A stretch of 42,712 nt of DNA from Candidatus Fermentibacterota bacterium (GTDB lineage: Bacteria; JAFGKV01): the NCBI GenBank assembly GCA_016928395.1, contig JAFGKV010000276.1, forward strand, positions 1 to 42,712, written 5' to 3'. A program made the translations under genes and the position numbers. This document shows positions 17,489 to 25,490 of the stretch, one piece after another (the first letter of the stretch is position 1; every line of letters starts with the position of its first letter). The notes beneath the pieces were generated by a model that did not search any database, had not been told where the DNA came from, and saw nothing but the letters and a program-made list of their open reading frames with translations.

Positions 17489-18597
17489 GAGGCCTCCCGT
17501 TGGGGCAGGGGCGCAGCACCCTGGGTTTCACGGGATATGCGGGCACGGCGGACCTCGTCCATCAGCCGGGCGCGATGGCAGGCGGTTTCATATGCCGCCA
17601 GAGGGTCGCCTTTCTCCAAGGCTGCGGTGGCGGGACAACGGAAGCACAGCGGTAGGAGCTCACATTCCCGGCATTCGGGCGCGCTCTTGCGCCGGGCAGC
17701 CCGCAATTCCAGCATCACCGGGGAGTTGGCCCAGATGTCGGCAAACCGCTGAGTACGGAGGTTTCCCGCCGACCATGGATACTGCATGCAGGGGAGCACG
17801 TCGCCGTTCCACGAAATGTCGCAGAAGCTGACACCTGCCCTGCACATGTAGCCATTCAAACGGTCTTCCCGGTTTTCCTGGAGCTGCACATTGTCGAAGG
17901 AGAGAGAACCGGGTCCTAACGTGGGATCGGCAACCAGCTCCTTGAATTGATCATCGGTCAAGGCCATCTCCAACGTGTCAATGCTGCCGTCATTCCGACT
18001 GCTGACTGTCGGGTCAAGGGAGAAGGGAATGCCCAGATCCCGAGCCATGGCGACGATCTGCGGGTACTCGTGGAAGTTGGCCTGCATGAGCAGAGTCTTG
18101 ATGCGGGTCTTGACGCCCGCTTCCTTCAAGAGATGAATAGCGTGGGTAGCGCGGGCGAAGGAGCCCTTGCTTTGGGTAATCCCGTCGTGGGTAGCCGGTT
18201 CGGCGCCGAGAATGCTAATGCTTACCTGCCATACCGCCAGCTCGCGGAGCCGCCGGGCCGTGGCGGGGCCGATAAGCGTGCCATTGGTGTAGATCTCGAT
18301 GTTGAAGGTTTTCTCTCGGGCGTGCAAGACAAGCTCCAGGAAGTCGCTCCGAATGAACGGTTCGCCACCGGAGAACGTAAGGCGCAGAGCGCCGGCATCG
18401 GCAAGTTGGTTCAGCGCGTCCTTTGCATCTTCCGTGGTGAGCTCGTCCGCATGAGACTCACGGTGACCGACCACATAACACATCGAGCAATCCAGATTGC
18501 ATCGCCGGGTGATCTCGAAGATGACATCATGGGGTATTGACCGGGAGGCCACCTCGCGGTTTGCCCTGAACAGCAGAGGGATTCTCGATTCCGACAA
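17485..18597 (-). CDS. PqqE-like radical SAM/SPASM enzyme
   Basis: A 370-residue radical SAM enzyme with a SPASM domain, of the type that modifies peptides. The cluster motif C-x3-C-x2-C is at Cys33, Cys37 and Cys40 (RRCNLDCSMC), followed by TFSGGEP for SAM binding. The SPASM cysteines are Cys252, Cys259 and Cys270, then Cys309, Cys312, Cys318 and Cys321, with a further Cys340. Unlike the enzyme at 12556-13878 it has no fused recognition domain; the PqqD-like protein 20 bp upstream probably supplies one in trans. The start is a TTG with GGAG six bases before it. I see no obvious precursor peptide beside it, so its substrate is unknown. Confidence 0.93.
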   Translation of the reverse strand: MSESRIPLLFRANREVASRSIPHDVIFEITRRCNLDCSMCYVVGHRESHADELTTEDAKDALNQLADAGALRLTFSGGEPFIRSDFLELVLHAREKTFNIEIYTNGTLIGPATARRLRELAVWQVSISILGAEPATHDGITQSKGSFARATHAIHLLKEAGVKTRIKTLLMQANFHEYPQIVAMARDLGIPFSLDPTVSSRNDGSIDTLEMALTDDQFKELVADPTLGPGSLSFDNVQLQENREDRLNGYMCRAGVSFCDISWNGDVLPCMQYPWSAGNLRTQRFADIWANSPVMLELRAARRKSAPECRECELLPLCFRCPATAALEKGDPLAAYETACHRARLMDEVRRARISRETQGAAPLPQREAS

Positions 18598-18617
18598 TCA
18601 AATCTCCAAATGAAGTA

Positions 18618-18902
18618 TCACGTATTATTCGATAGAACGAGAAGGCGAAGCTTGTCAGAGGAGAGATTGGTCACAAACTCTAAAACATCATTCTCGGCCT
18701 GGGTATCTTCAACCTCGAATTCGCCACATATTGATTCGATGATTGAGCGAACCGTGGTGGCTCCATCAGCCAGTTCCCAGATACGTGTACCCACTTCATC
18801 AAGAGAATGAAGCATGCTGTCTTCGGCAGAGATGAGAATTGCTTCGCCGTCAATCACGCGCCATGCGACGTCTTTGTTTCTGGCCACGACTTTATCCAGC
18901 AT
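18618..18902 (-). CDS. PqqD-like peptide-binding protein (RRE)
   Basis: A 94-residue protein of the PqqD fold, which binds the leader or substrate of a partner radical SAM enzyme. Family features are the W-R-V-I-D-G-E-A strand, MLHSLDEVGTRIWELADGATTV (the LN-x-xG-xxIWxLxDG pattern) and a C-terminal helix. I chose the ATG at 18902 because GGAGG lies upstream and the predicted promoter (18956-18984) would start transcription near 18949, leaving almost no leader for the in-frame ATG at 18941. It is followed after 20 bp by the PqqE-like gene. Its base composition is visibly less GC-rich than its neighbours, a hint of different origin. Confidence 0.85.
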   Translation of the reverse strand: MLDKVVARNKDVAWRVIDGEAILISAEDSMLHSLDEVGTRIWELADGATTVRSIIESICGEFEVEDTQAENDVLEFVTNLSSDKLRLLVLSNNT

Positions 18903-18955
18903 CCAGCATTGACCTCCATACTTGTCACCGGGCACTTCCATGAATAATGCCCTGA

Positions 18956-18984
18956 AATGTACCGTCCGCAGACGTTCGGGTCAA
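18956..18984 (-). promoter_or_regulatory. Putative sigma70-type promoter of the PqqD/radical SAM operon
   Basis: Read on the minus strand: TTGACC (18984-18979), a 17-base spacer, then TACATT (18961-18956). The -35 matches consensus at five of six bases and the -10 at four of six. Transcription would begin around 18949. The spacing is ideal, but promoter rules for this lineage are unknown. Confidence 0.45.
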
Positions 18985-19259
18985 TGGCCCCGTCTGCTCG
19001 GAGTCGTTCCTGCCAGCAGCGCAGAAGCGTTCCGGGGCCACCCTAGCCCGACCGAGTGCACCGGCATCCCGAAATTCCCCACATCGCGGCCTTGCGATGT
19101 CGACCGGCGTGCAGCGTCCGGATTGGAAGGGCACGGGGAACAAGAACAAGGGTTCACGGCGTCTCGGGGATCAGGGACACGGAGATGATCTCGGCTCTCC
19201 GCACAGCACGGGAATCATCGCCTCGAGTGTCGCATGAACGCAGTGTGCCACAAGGGCAG
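18985..19259. other. Spacer between glycosyltransferase and PqqD operon
   Basis: No convincing gene. Very short minus-strand frames exist (a GTG frame beginning N-P-C-S-C-S-P-C-P around 19152, and a 15-codon frame near 19220), but none has a ribosome site, so I do not call a precursor peptide here. Confidence 0.4.
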
Positions 19260-21299
19260 TCATCCGCGGCCGGTTTCCTTTCCGGTCGTGGAAGCCATAG
19301 TCTGATCAGTGCCTGGTTCTACGGCTACCCAGTCCAGCCTGACGCCGTGGCGCCACAGCTCATCACTGGGACGCTCATCCAGCGGGCTTGCCCGGAGGGT
19401 CAGCAGTTGGCGGCCGTCAGGACGCATGGTCTCGGCATGTGCCATGAAACTGACAACGCTGTCGGCAGAAGTAAACGTGCCCAGAAGATGACCATTGAGC
19501 CTGGCCATCGCACACGTGCGGCCGAAATCCGCACTCTGGTGGAGGCCGATGCCGATACGCCACTGGCCAGGGATCATGTGGAGTTCGATGACGGGCGAGT
19601 CTCCTGACCACCGCGCATGGCTGCCGTCTGCCGGTGGAGCGGAGAACAAGGAAGGTTCATTCCCGGGACCGAAGTTATAGAAGCTCCTTGAGTACTCGAC
19701 GGGAGGCGGGGACTGACCTATCATGTACCACTTGTGACTGCTGGCATGCAGGATCCTGAGCGGCCGCCACGTGTTGGACACCAGCACGAGTCCGTGAGTG
19801 CCGGCCCATTGATCGGGCACATGATCAAGTTCTTGGACGTGGGCCGAAGGGAGCCAGAACAGCCCGGAGTACAGCGCCGTCCACAGTTCAGGCGAGGCCT
19901 CCGCACGGTGAAGTGCCACCGTCGCGCCCTGGGGGACGGTGGCGTGGAGCCGCCACAGGGCAGGCTCAACCGCCTCCCGACGCCTGCTCATGGCCACCTC
20001 GTGAGCCAGCGCTTCATAGGCAAGGGGGGCGAACAGAGCGAGGCAGAGGACCGCGGCCTGGGTACGGCCCCGGCCTCTGGAGATCATCACGATGGCAGGG
20101 CAGGCCAGGGCGACGATGGCAACACACAACCCCACTGGCACGGTGTTGAGAATCGAGGGGAATGGCATCACGAAAAGCCCCAAACCCGCCGTTGCCAGGG
20201 TTTGGCCGAGCTTGAACCCCCCCTCCGGCCACATGAAGACGGCCAGTGCGGCGCCGGCGGCGGGGAGCATGACATGCATCCGCCGCGGGTATGATCTCAA
20301 GGACAGGAGCCATGGGATTGTGACGGCGATTCCTGTGTCAACATACCGGCCGATGACCCGGTAGATTTGGGCGTTTGGTCCTGCTGATCCATACTGCTGG
20401 TAGGCGATGGTCAAGAGAGCCTGGCCGCCAACGACCACTCCAAGGAAACGTCTGATAGGCTTCTGTTCAGGCGGCCCCCCGGCAAGTAGCAGCCATACGA
20501 AGCCGGCCGACCCCACGATGACCATTGCCAAGGTCGTTCCCGAGTTCTGGGCGAGTGTTCGCCACCCGTGGGCCGTCAAAAGGGTCTTGGCAGCGACCGA
20601 GGCGGTGGCGAGAGGATGGTAGATCCTGAGCACCGAGGTAGGCAGAACAACGAGAAGAACCCCGGCGATCACCGTCGTGATGAGCGCACACCACCGGAGG
20701 GCACGACCGGCCAGGAAGCCCCGAGGCGCGACTCCTGCGAAGAACGCGAGGGGTGCAACCACGCCGGTTACCCGGCAGAAAGGAGCCGCCAGAGAGCAGA
20801 CCCATCCTGCCAGCAGCCACCATGTCCCTCCACCTGTAGTCACGCGGTACAACGAGATCGCTGCGACCTGCAGGAGGACAATGGAGAGGTTCTCACTCAT
20901 GATTAGGGGCACGTATGCCACTGCCGCAGGAGTCGCCAAGAAGGCCGCGGCCACCAGCGGAGCAGGTACGGCGCTCTTCGTCCACACCGCGATTGCATAT
21001 GCCAGCACGCCTCCCGCGATCCAGAGTGCGATGTTCACGGCTTGATAGCCGGCGTAGGCAATGCGGATGTCTGGGGCGAGACTGGCGGGAGCCAGGATCG
21101 CCGGGTAGAGGGGCGGGTAGTTCATCGCGCCTGGCACATCGGGGAAGACCAGGCCACGGTGTGCCAGGTTCCATGCAGCCCGGGCATACATCGTCTCATC
21201 GGCGAAAAGCCAGGGTGTTCGGTGCAGGATCACTGCGTAGGAGACCAGGCCGCAGGCGACGAGGATGACCAGGAGTAGGAATGCGTGTCGTGCGGTCAT
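19260..21299 (-). CDS. Membrane glycosyltransferase of the ArnT/PMT-like (GT-C) type
   Basis: A 679-residue polytopic protein with about ten to twelve hydrophobic helices in its first 440 residues and a soluble C-terminal part. The acidic pair Asp34-Glu35 (FADETMYARAAW) lies in the first extracytoplasmic loop, where GT-C enzymes hold their catalytic acid; NYPPLYPAI follows, as in GT39/GT83-like families. Such enzymes use a polyprenyl-phosphate sugar to glycosylate lipid or protein outside the membrane. The ATG at 21299 overlaps the methyltransferase stop (ATGA), which supports this start over one 57 bp upstream and implies coupled translation. The specific acceptor is unknown. Confidence 0.82.
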   Translation of the reverse strand: MTARHAFLLLVILVACGLVSYAVILHRTPWLFADETMYARAAWNLAHRGLVFPDVPGAMNYPPLYPAILAPASLAPDIRIAYAGYQAVNIALWIAGGVLAYAIAVWTKSAVPAPLVAAAFLATPAAVAYVPLIMSENLSIVLLQVAAISLYRVTTGGGTWWLLAGWVCSLAAPFCRVTGVVAPLAFFAGVAPRGFLAGRALRWCALITTVIAGVLLVVLPTSVLRIYHPLATASVAAKTLLTAHGWRTLAQNSGTTLAMVIVGSAGFVWLLLAGGPPEQKPIRRFLGVVVGGQALLTIAYQQYGSAGPNAQIYRVIGRYVDTGIAVTIPWLLSLRSYPRRMHVMLPAAGAALAVFMWPEGGFKLGQTLATAGLGLFVMPFPSILNTVPVGLCVAIVALACPAIVMISRGRGRTQAAVLCLALFAPLAYEALAHEVAMSRRREAVEPALWRLHATVPQGATVALHRAEASPELWTALYSGLFWLPSAHVQELDHVPDQWAGTHGLVLVSNTWRPLRILHASSHKWYMIGQSPPPVEYSRSFYNFGPGNEPSLFSAPPADGSHARWSGDSPVIELHMIPGQWRIGIGLHQSADFGRTCAMARLNGHLLGTFTSADSVVSFMAHAETMRPDGRQLLTLRASPLDERPSDELWRHGVRLDWVAVEPGTDQTMASTTGKETGRG

Positions 21300-22123
21300 C
21301 GGGCGCGTCCTATGAGGCCAACGGTGACTGGGTCCCACGACACGGTGAAGCCGCATGCGGCGAGACGTTTCGCGGTATTCTGCACGAAGCTCTGTCCTCT
21401 CCGCTTGCTGTACGGCGATCCGGTATAGTGGTAGAGCCTGCCTCCTCTGCGGAGAACTCGGCGAAGCGAAGCGTAGAAAGAGCGGCCGTACAAGGATCCT
21501 GCCAAGGAGAATCGCGGTGGATCATGGATGACGCTGTCGATACCGCCGTCGGGAAGCCGCTCCACCAACACTTCGGCCGATGTGCCGCGCAGCAGCAGTC
21601 CGGTCGTGGGTGCCGGAGGGCTCCAGGGGTTATGTTGCCTCAGTCTGCGGACGGCACGGTTTGGTTCGGCACTCAGCACAAGACCGGCCCCGGCAGCCAA
21701 CGCGCACCGTGCTGTGTAGCCCAACCCCCCACAGGTATCCAGAACCCAGTCACCGCCGCGCACCACGCTCCTCGCCTTTGCCTCGGCATCGGCCCATGCA
21801 TCGTCTCGCCGGTGCATCTGAATGCCCGCGATCATAAGTGTCGGAGCAGTGGCGGTGCATATTAGCTTGTACAGGCGGCCGCCCAGCGCCAGTTGCAGAG
21901 GCACAGCGATACCTGACGGGCCAATCTCGACGATGACATCGCGGAACACGGCGGCTCGTGTAAGGGTCTCTTCGGTAATCGTGACGCCCACAGCCTCGAC
22001 GCCGTCCTGCAGACGGCGAACGAGCACCGTGCTGAGGCCGAGATTGAGGCTTACCCGGGTCGTTTCGCCGCGGGGCAGGGCCAGGAGGGAGCGAGCAAGG
22101 GTGGTGGGCAGCCAGGATGTCAC
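21296..22123 (-). CDS. Archaeal-type SAM-dependent methyltransferase (COG2521-like)
   Basis: A 275-residue class I methyltransferase. Motif I is WVLDTCGGLGYTA (127-138), the acidic end of strand 2 is SAEPN, and the catalytic-loop motif is DPPRFSLAG (201-209). LYHYTGSPY follows. This combination is what I know from COG2521, described mainly from archaea; the DPPR tetrad recalls the N/D-P-P-Y/F motif of nucleic-acid or amino-group methylases. The GTG at 22123 is chosen because AAGGAGAT lies five bases upstream; the frame is open for 69 bp more but without a ribosome site. It is coupled to the glycosyltransferase downstream. The substrate is unknown. Confidence 0.82.
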   Translation of the reverse strand: MTSWLPTTLARSLLALPRGETTRVSLNLGLSTVLVRRLQDGVEAVGVTITEETLTRAAVFRDVIVEIGPSGIAVPLQLALGGRLYKLICTATAPTLMIAGIQMHRRDDAWADAEAKARSVVRGGDWVLDTCGGLGYTARCALAAGAGLVLSAEPNRAVRRLRQHNPWSPPAPTTGLLLRGTSAEVLVERLPDGGIDSVIHDPPRFSLAGSLYGRSFYASLRRVLRRGGRLYHYTGSPYSKRRGQSFVQNTAKRLAACGFTVSWDPVTVGLIGRAR

Positions 22124-22132
22124 GGTATCTCC

Positions 22133-22162
22133 TTGACGGTGAAGTGAAGGGGAGGCTAATAT
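22133..22162 (+). promoter_or_regulatory. Putative promoter for the zinc-ribbon/DUF1844/bamD run
   Basis: TTGACG (22133-22138), an 18-base spacer, then TAATAT (22157-22162) on the plus strand, inside the 106-bp gap between divergent genes. Transcription would start near 22169, about 60 bases before the GTG at 22230. The -35 overlaps the ribosome site of the minus-strand methyltransferase. Confidence 0.4.
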
Positions 22163-22229
22163 ATAGGCCCCAATTCGCACCTGCGACATCACGGCTGTGA
22201 GCCAAGGTTTTATTCATAGGAGGAATACG

Positions 22230-22430
22230 GTGGCGAAAGACCGCAGCTTCAGCGCAAAGATAGCCCATGAGACGCTTCGACATCGAATAATCTGCCCCGT
22301 ATGCAATAAGGAGAGGGAGCCGTACCTTATCGTGCAGGGGGTTCGCGCCGAAGGCAGCGGCACCCAGCGCTTCCGGAGACAGCGCGTCAAGGTATGTGCC
22401 TGCAACCGGAGCGAGTTGGGTCTCTCCTGA
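22230..22430 (+). CDS. Small zinc-ribbon-like protein
   Basis: A 66-residue basic protein with two short cysteine pairs, CPVC (about 23-26) and CAC (about 57-59), spaced like a zinc ribbon. It is rich in Arg and Lys and has no membrane or signal segment. The GTG start is preceded by AGGAGG at about 22218-22223, a strong site; an in-frame ATG 33 bp upstream lacks one. I do not recognise the family. Its place at the head of a run with DUF1844, bamD and uvrC, and its size, would suit a ribosomal-protein-like or RNA-binding role, but that is inference. Confidence 0.65.
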   Translation: MAKDRSFSAKIAHETLRHRIICPVCNKEREPYLIVQGVRAEGSGTQRFRRQRVKVCACNRSELGLS

Positions 22431-22481
22431 GCCCCGCCTTTCCGCGCCGCATCCCGCTATGACCGCTCGCAAAGGTGTATC

Positions 22482-22859
22482 ATGAACGACAACGGCAGTC
22501 TCGACGGTGGCACGGGGGGACCCGTGGATGATGCCCTGTTCCTGGCGTTGGTGGGCAATCTTCAGATCACGACTTTCGTGCATCTGGGAAAGCTCGCCGA
22601 TCCGGGCGCCGGCGAACCAGTCCGCAATCTTCCCGCAGCGAAGGTCAGCATTGACATGCTGCAGATGCTCCGCACGAAGACCAATGGAAACCTGTCAGAC
22701 GCTGAGTCTCGTTTTCTGGATCATGTGATCTTCGAGCTGCAGATGAACTATGTCGACGAATCGTCTACGCCTGAGCCTGCGCCCGAATCACCACAGACTC
22801 CGGTCGAACCAACGGAGGAGCAGGGCGCGCCTCCCGGGGACGATGCAGACCAGGAATAG
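22482..22859 (+). CDS. DUF1844 domain protein
   Basis: A 125-residue protein whose first 90 residues match DUF1844: ALFLALVGNLQITTFVHLGK, then the conserved acidic-helical part IDMLQMLRTKTNGNLSDAE and FLDHVIFELQMNYV. The last 35 residues are a Pro/Glu/Asp-rich tail that is probably disordered. The family is small and uncharacterised. It is followed by bamD with a 3-bp gap, so the two are probably cotranscribed. Confidence 0.88.
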   Translation: MNDNGSLDGGTGGPVDDALFLALVGNLQITTFVHLGKLADPGAGEPVRNLPAAKVSIDMLQMLRTKTNGNLSDAESRFLDHVIFELQMNYVDESSTPEPAPESPQTPVEPTEEQGAPPGDDADQE

Positions 22860-22862
22860 GCG

Positions 22863-23627
22863 TTGTTGACGCCCAGCCGAATCGCCGCCGGCCTGGTGTG
22901 GATTGCGCTGATCGCCGGGTGCGCATCGGCACCAAAGCCGCCATCGAAGGACGGCGCCGAGATCGTGGCCTGGGCAAAGGCCATGCTGGCACGAGAGCAC
23001 TACCGGGCGGTGGTGAACGAGCTGGAAAGGCTGGTGCTTAACTTCCCCGATCAGCCGTTTTCGGATGAGGCCCAGTTCCTCTTGGGTGAGGCTCACATGG
23101 GTCTGAACGAGTACATCTTGGCCGAGAACGCATATCGCCTGCTGATCGACAGCTACCCAGGAAGCCAGTATCGAGATGATGCCGAACTGGCGATAGCCAT
23201 GTGCTATTCCCGTCAGACGACCAATCACCGCCTTGATCAGTCTTCGACCGTCTTGGCCGAACGTGCCTTGGTTCAGTTCATCGAGGACCATCCTGGGACT
23301 CCTCTGATTCCCCACGCCCTGCAGGAACTGCGACTAGTCCGTGAACGCCTCGCCCGAAAGCTGTTGGAAGCCGCGCGATTCTACCTGCGGCGCGGCAGGA
23401 TCGATTCGGCGCGGGTGTACCTGGACCAGATCGAGCAGCGCTATCCCGACTCCACGGCGGCATTGGAGGCCCGCTATCTGCGGGGGCGGTGCCACGAGAA
23501 GGAGGGAAATCTGCACGAGGCGGCCCAGGAGTATGTCTCCCTCCTCGATGACCTGCCGCAGTCTGATTCGCTTCGAACCGAGGTTGTTCGGCGGCTGGCC
23601 GATGTCAGAGGCAAGATCGGGGCGTAG
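22863..23627 (+). CDS. bamD: BamD-like outer membrane assembly lipoprotein
   Basis: A 254-residue TPR lipoprotein like BamD (YfiO) of the outer-membrane beta-barrel assembly machine, anchored on the periplasmic face of the outer membrane. The signal peptide ends in IAGC, with Cys20 as lipidation site. Repeats such as YRAVVNELERLVLNFPDQPFSDEAQ and YILAENAYRLLIDSYPGSQYRDDAE show the family's TPR register. It starts at a TTG, a second TTG follows immediately, and the DUF1844 stop is three bases upstream. The protein implies a diderm envelope. BamD and tol-associated CpoB-like proteins are related, but the size and repeat pattern fit BamD. Confidence 0.8.
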   Translation: MLTPSRIAAGLVWIALIAGCASAPKPPSKDGAEIVAWAKAMLAREHYRAVVNELERLVLNFPDQPFSDEAQFLLGEAHMGLNEYILAENAYRLLIDSYPGSQYRDDAELAIAMCYSRQTTNHRLDQSSTVLAERALVQFIEDHPGTPLIPHALQELRLVRERLARKLLEAARFYLRRGRIDSARVYLDQIEQRYPDSTAALEARYLRGRCHEKEGNLHEAAQEYVSLLDDLPQSDSLRTEVVRRLADVRGKIGA

Positions 23628-25488
23628 AGGCACACTGCCGGTTTCGTCTAAGGACGCGCCTGACCTCTTCCGAATAGCGATCCGCGACATCAGGCGGCAG
23701 CCGGGCCTGCTTCCCTCTTCCCCGGGAGTCTATCTCTTCCGCGATGAGAAGGGCGAAATCCTCTACATCGGTAAGGCGGATTGCCTCCGCGATCGAGTGC
23801 GAAGCTACCTCATTCCTGACGGACCGACACACCCGAGAACCCGCAGGCTCATGGAGCGGGCGCGAACCATTGAAACCATGGTCACCGCCAATCGCCGCGA
23901 GGCGTTGGTGCTGGAAGCGACCTTGGTTCGGCGACACAAGCCTGCCTACAACGTTAACCTCCGGGACGGCCAGCGGTATCCATACGTCTGCTTCACAGGG
24001 CCGCCGTTCCCCCGCGTCGTGGTTACCCGGGTGCCGTCGTCGTGCACGGGGCCATGTCACGGGCCGTATACGGATGTTCGTTCGCTCCGCGACGCGCTGA
24101 GGATACTCCGCACCGTCATTCCGCTGCGCACCTGTTCAGACCGGCAACTGGCGTCCCGAACCACGCCGTGCATACTCTATCAGATGCAGCGGTGTATCGC
24201 GCCCTGTGTGAATCCCCGCGTGGCCGACGAGTACAAAGAGCTTGTGCGACGGGCCTCACGCGTGCTGGAGGGGCATGTTCGTCAGGTGGTCTGCGAGTTG
24301 CGCCTGAGCATCGACACACTGGCGGCACAGCTACGCTACGAAGAAGCCGCAGCCGTCCGTGACCGCATCACTGCCCTGACGCGACTGACGCAGCGGCAGC
24401 GCGTCGTGCTGAAGGGTCACGGCGATGTCGATGCCGTAGCGATCGCTCGAGCGGGCCCGATGGCCCTGGCTACCGTGCATCTGGTCAGGGATGGATTCAT
24501 GGTGGGGCAAAGGATCATGCCTCTTCGGGGCGTCAGTTCCGAGATGTCGTCTACGGACCTGATCGAGGCATTTGTCACGCACTACTACGCAACGGCCTTT
24601 GTTCCTCCTCTGATCCTGGTTGGCGAGGCCCTTGCCGCTGGTCTCTCTCTGGAGTCGTGGCTGGGCGAGGCGCGGGGTGGACGAGTTCGCGTGCGCTGGC
24701 CACGGCACGGAGTCGCTGCCGAACTGGTGTGCGGGGCGGGTCGCAATGCCCAAAAGGCGCTTGAGGAAGAGCTCACCAAGGCGGGAGAATGGAAGGCTCG
24801 CGTGCCGTCTGGGCTCGTGAGGCTGATGGAGGTCTTGAATCTTGCCTCACCACCCCGACTCATTGTTGGGATGGACATCTCACATTTCTCGGGCGGCCAG
24901 CGGGTAGGATCTCTGGTCGTCTTCGAAGAAGGCCGGCCTCGCCGTGATGCCTACAGGAGATACCGCATCAACAGCCCGGCTCGTGATGACAGCGCCATGC
25001 TGGCGGAGCTGGGCCGTCGGTGGGGAATCAGGGTTGCGTCGGGCGAACTAGATCGACCGGGCCTCGTACTGGTCGACGGCGGCGAAATGCAGGTTGACGC
25101 CGTCATGCATGCCCTGGCAGAGTACGCCGGATTGAACGACATCCCCGTCGTCGGTCTGGCGAAACGGGAAGAGGTTCTCTACCATGGCACACCACAGCAG
25201 CCACTTCGCCTGTCGCGCCGCGACCAGGGGCTTCAGCTTCTCCAGCGTGTCCGCGATGAGGCCCATCGTTTTGCGCTGGCATTCCATCGATCTGATAGAC
25301 ACCGGGTGGCGCTGAAGAGCCAGATGGACGACCTTCCAGGTATCGGCGCCCGGCGCGCCGCGGCTCTGTTGGAACGTTTCGGAGGCATTGAACGATTGCG
25401 CAGAGCATCCCGAGATGATATCATGCAAACTCCAGGTATCGGGCCTCGGATTGCCGACAGCGTCATGCGGGCGCTAGGGAGGAGCTAG
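23602..25488 (+). CDS. uvrC: Excinuclease ABC subunit C
   Basis: A 628-residue UvrC, the subunit that makes both incisions in nucleotide excision repair. The N-terminal GIY-YIG nuclease is seen as GVYLF and ILYIGKA. A UVR motif (RLSIDTLAAQLRYEEAAAVRDRI) binds UvrB. The RNase H-like C-terminal nuclease has Asp in GMDISHF, Asp in LVLVDGG and His in DEAHRFA. Paired helix-hairpin-helix motifs (LPGIGARRAAALLERFG and TPGIGPRIADSVMRAL) close it. The start is uncertain: ATG 23602 overlaps the bamD end by 26 bp and gives normal length, and no clear ribosome site is seen. The alkyltransferase gene follows after two bases. Confidence 0.93.
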   Translation: MSEARSGRRGTLPVSSKDAPDLFRIAIRDIRRQPGLLPSSPGVYLFRDEKGEILYIGKADCLRDRVRSYLIPDGPTHPRTRRLMERARTIETMVTANRREALVLEATLVRRHKPAYNVNLRDGQRYPYVCFTGPPFPRVVVTRVPSSCTGPCHGPYTDVRSLRDALRILRTVIPLRTCSDRQLASRTTPCILYQMQRCIAPCVNPRVADEYKELVRRASRVLEGHVRQVVCELRLSIDTLAAQLRYEEAAAVRDRITALTRLTQRQRVVLKGHGDVDAVAIARAGPMALATVHLVRDGFMVGQRIMPLRGVSSEMSSTDLIEAFVTHYYATAFVPPLILVGEALAAGLSLESWLGEARGGRVRVRWPRHGVAAELVCGAGRNAQKALEEELTKAGEWKARVPSGLVRLMEVLNLASPPRLIVGMDISHFSGGQRVGSLVVFEEGRPRRDAYRRYRINSPARDDSAMLAELGRRWGIRVASGELDRPGLVLVDGGEMQVDAVMHALAEYAGLNDIPVVGLAKREEVLYHGTPQQPLRLSRRDQGLQLLQRVRDEAHRFALAFHRSDRHRVALKSQMDDLPGIGARRAAALLERFGGIERLRRASRDDIMQTPGIGPRIADSVMRALGRS

Positions 25489-25490
25489 TC

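Noticed and set aside
18925-19149. 74-residue minus-strand frame just before the PqqD gene, considered as precursor peptide.
   Set aside because: No ribosome site, no repeated or core-like Cys pattern, and it overlaps the predicted promoter.
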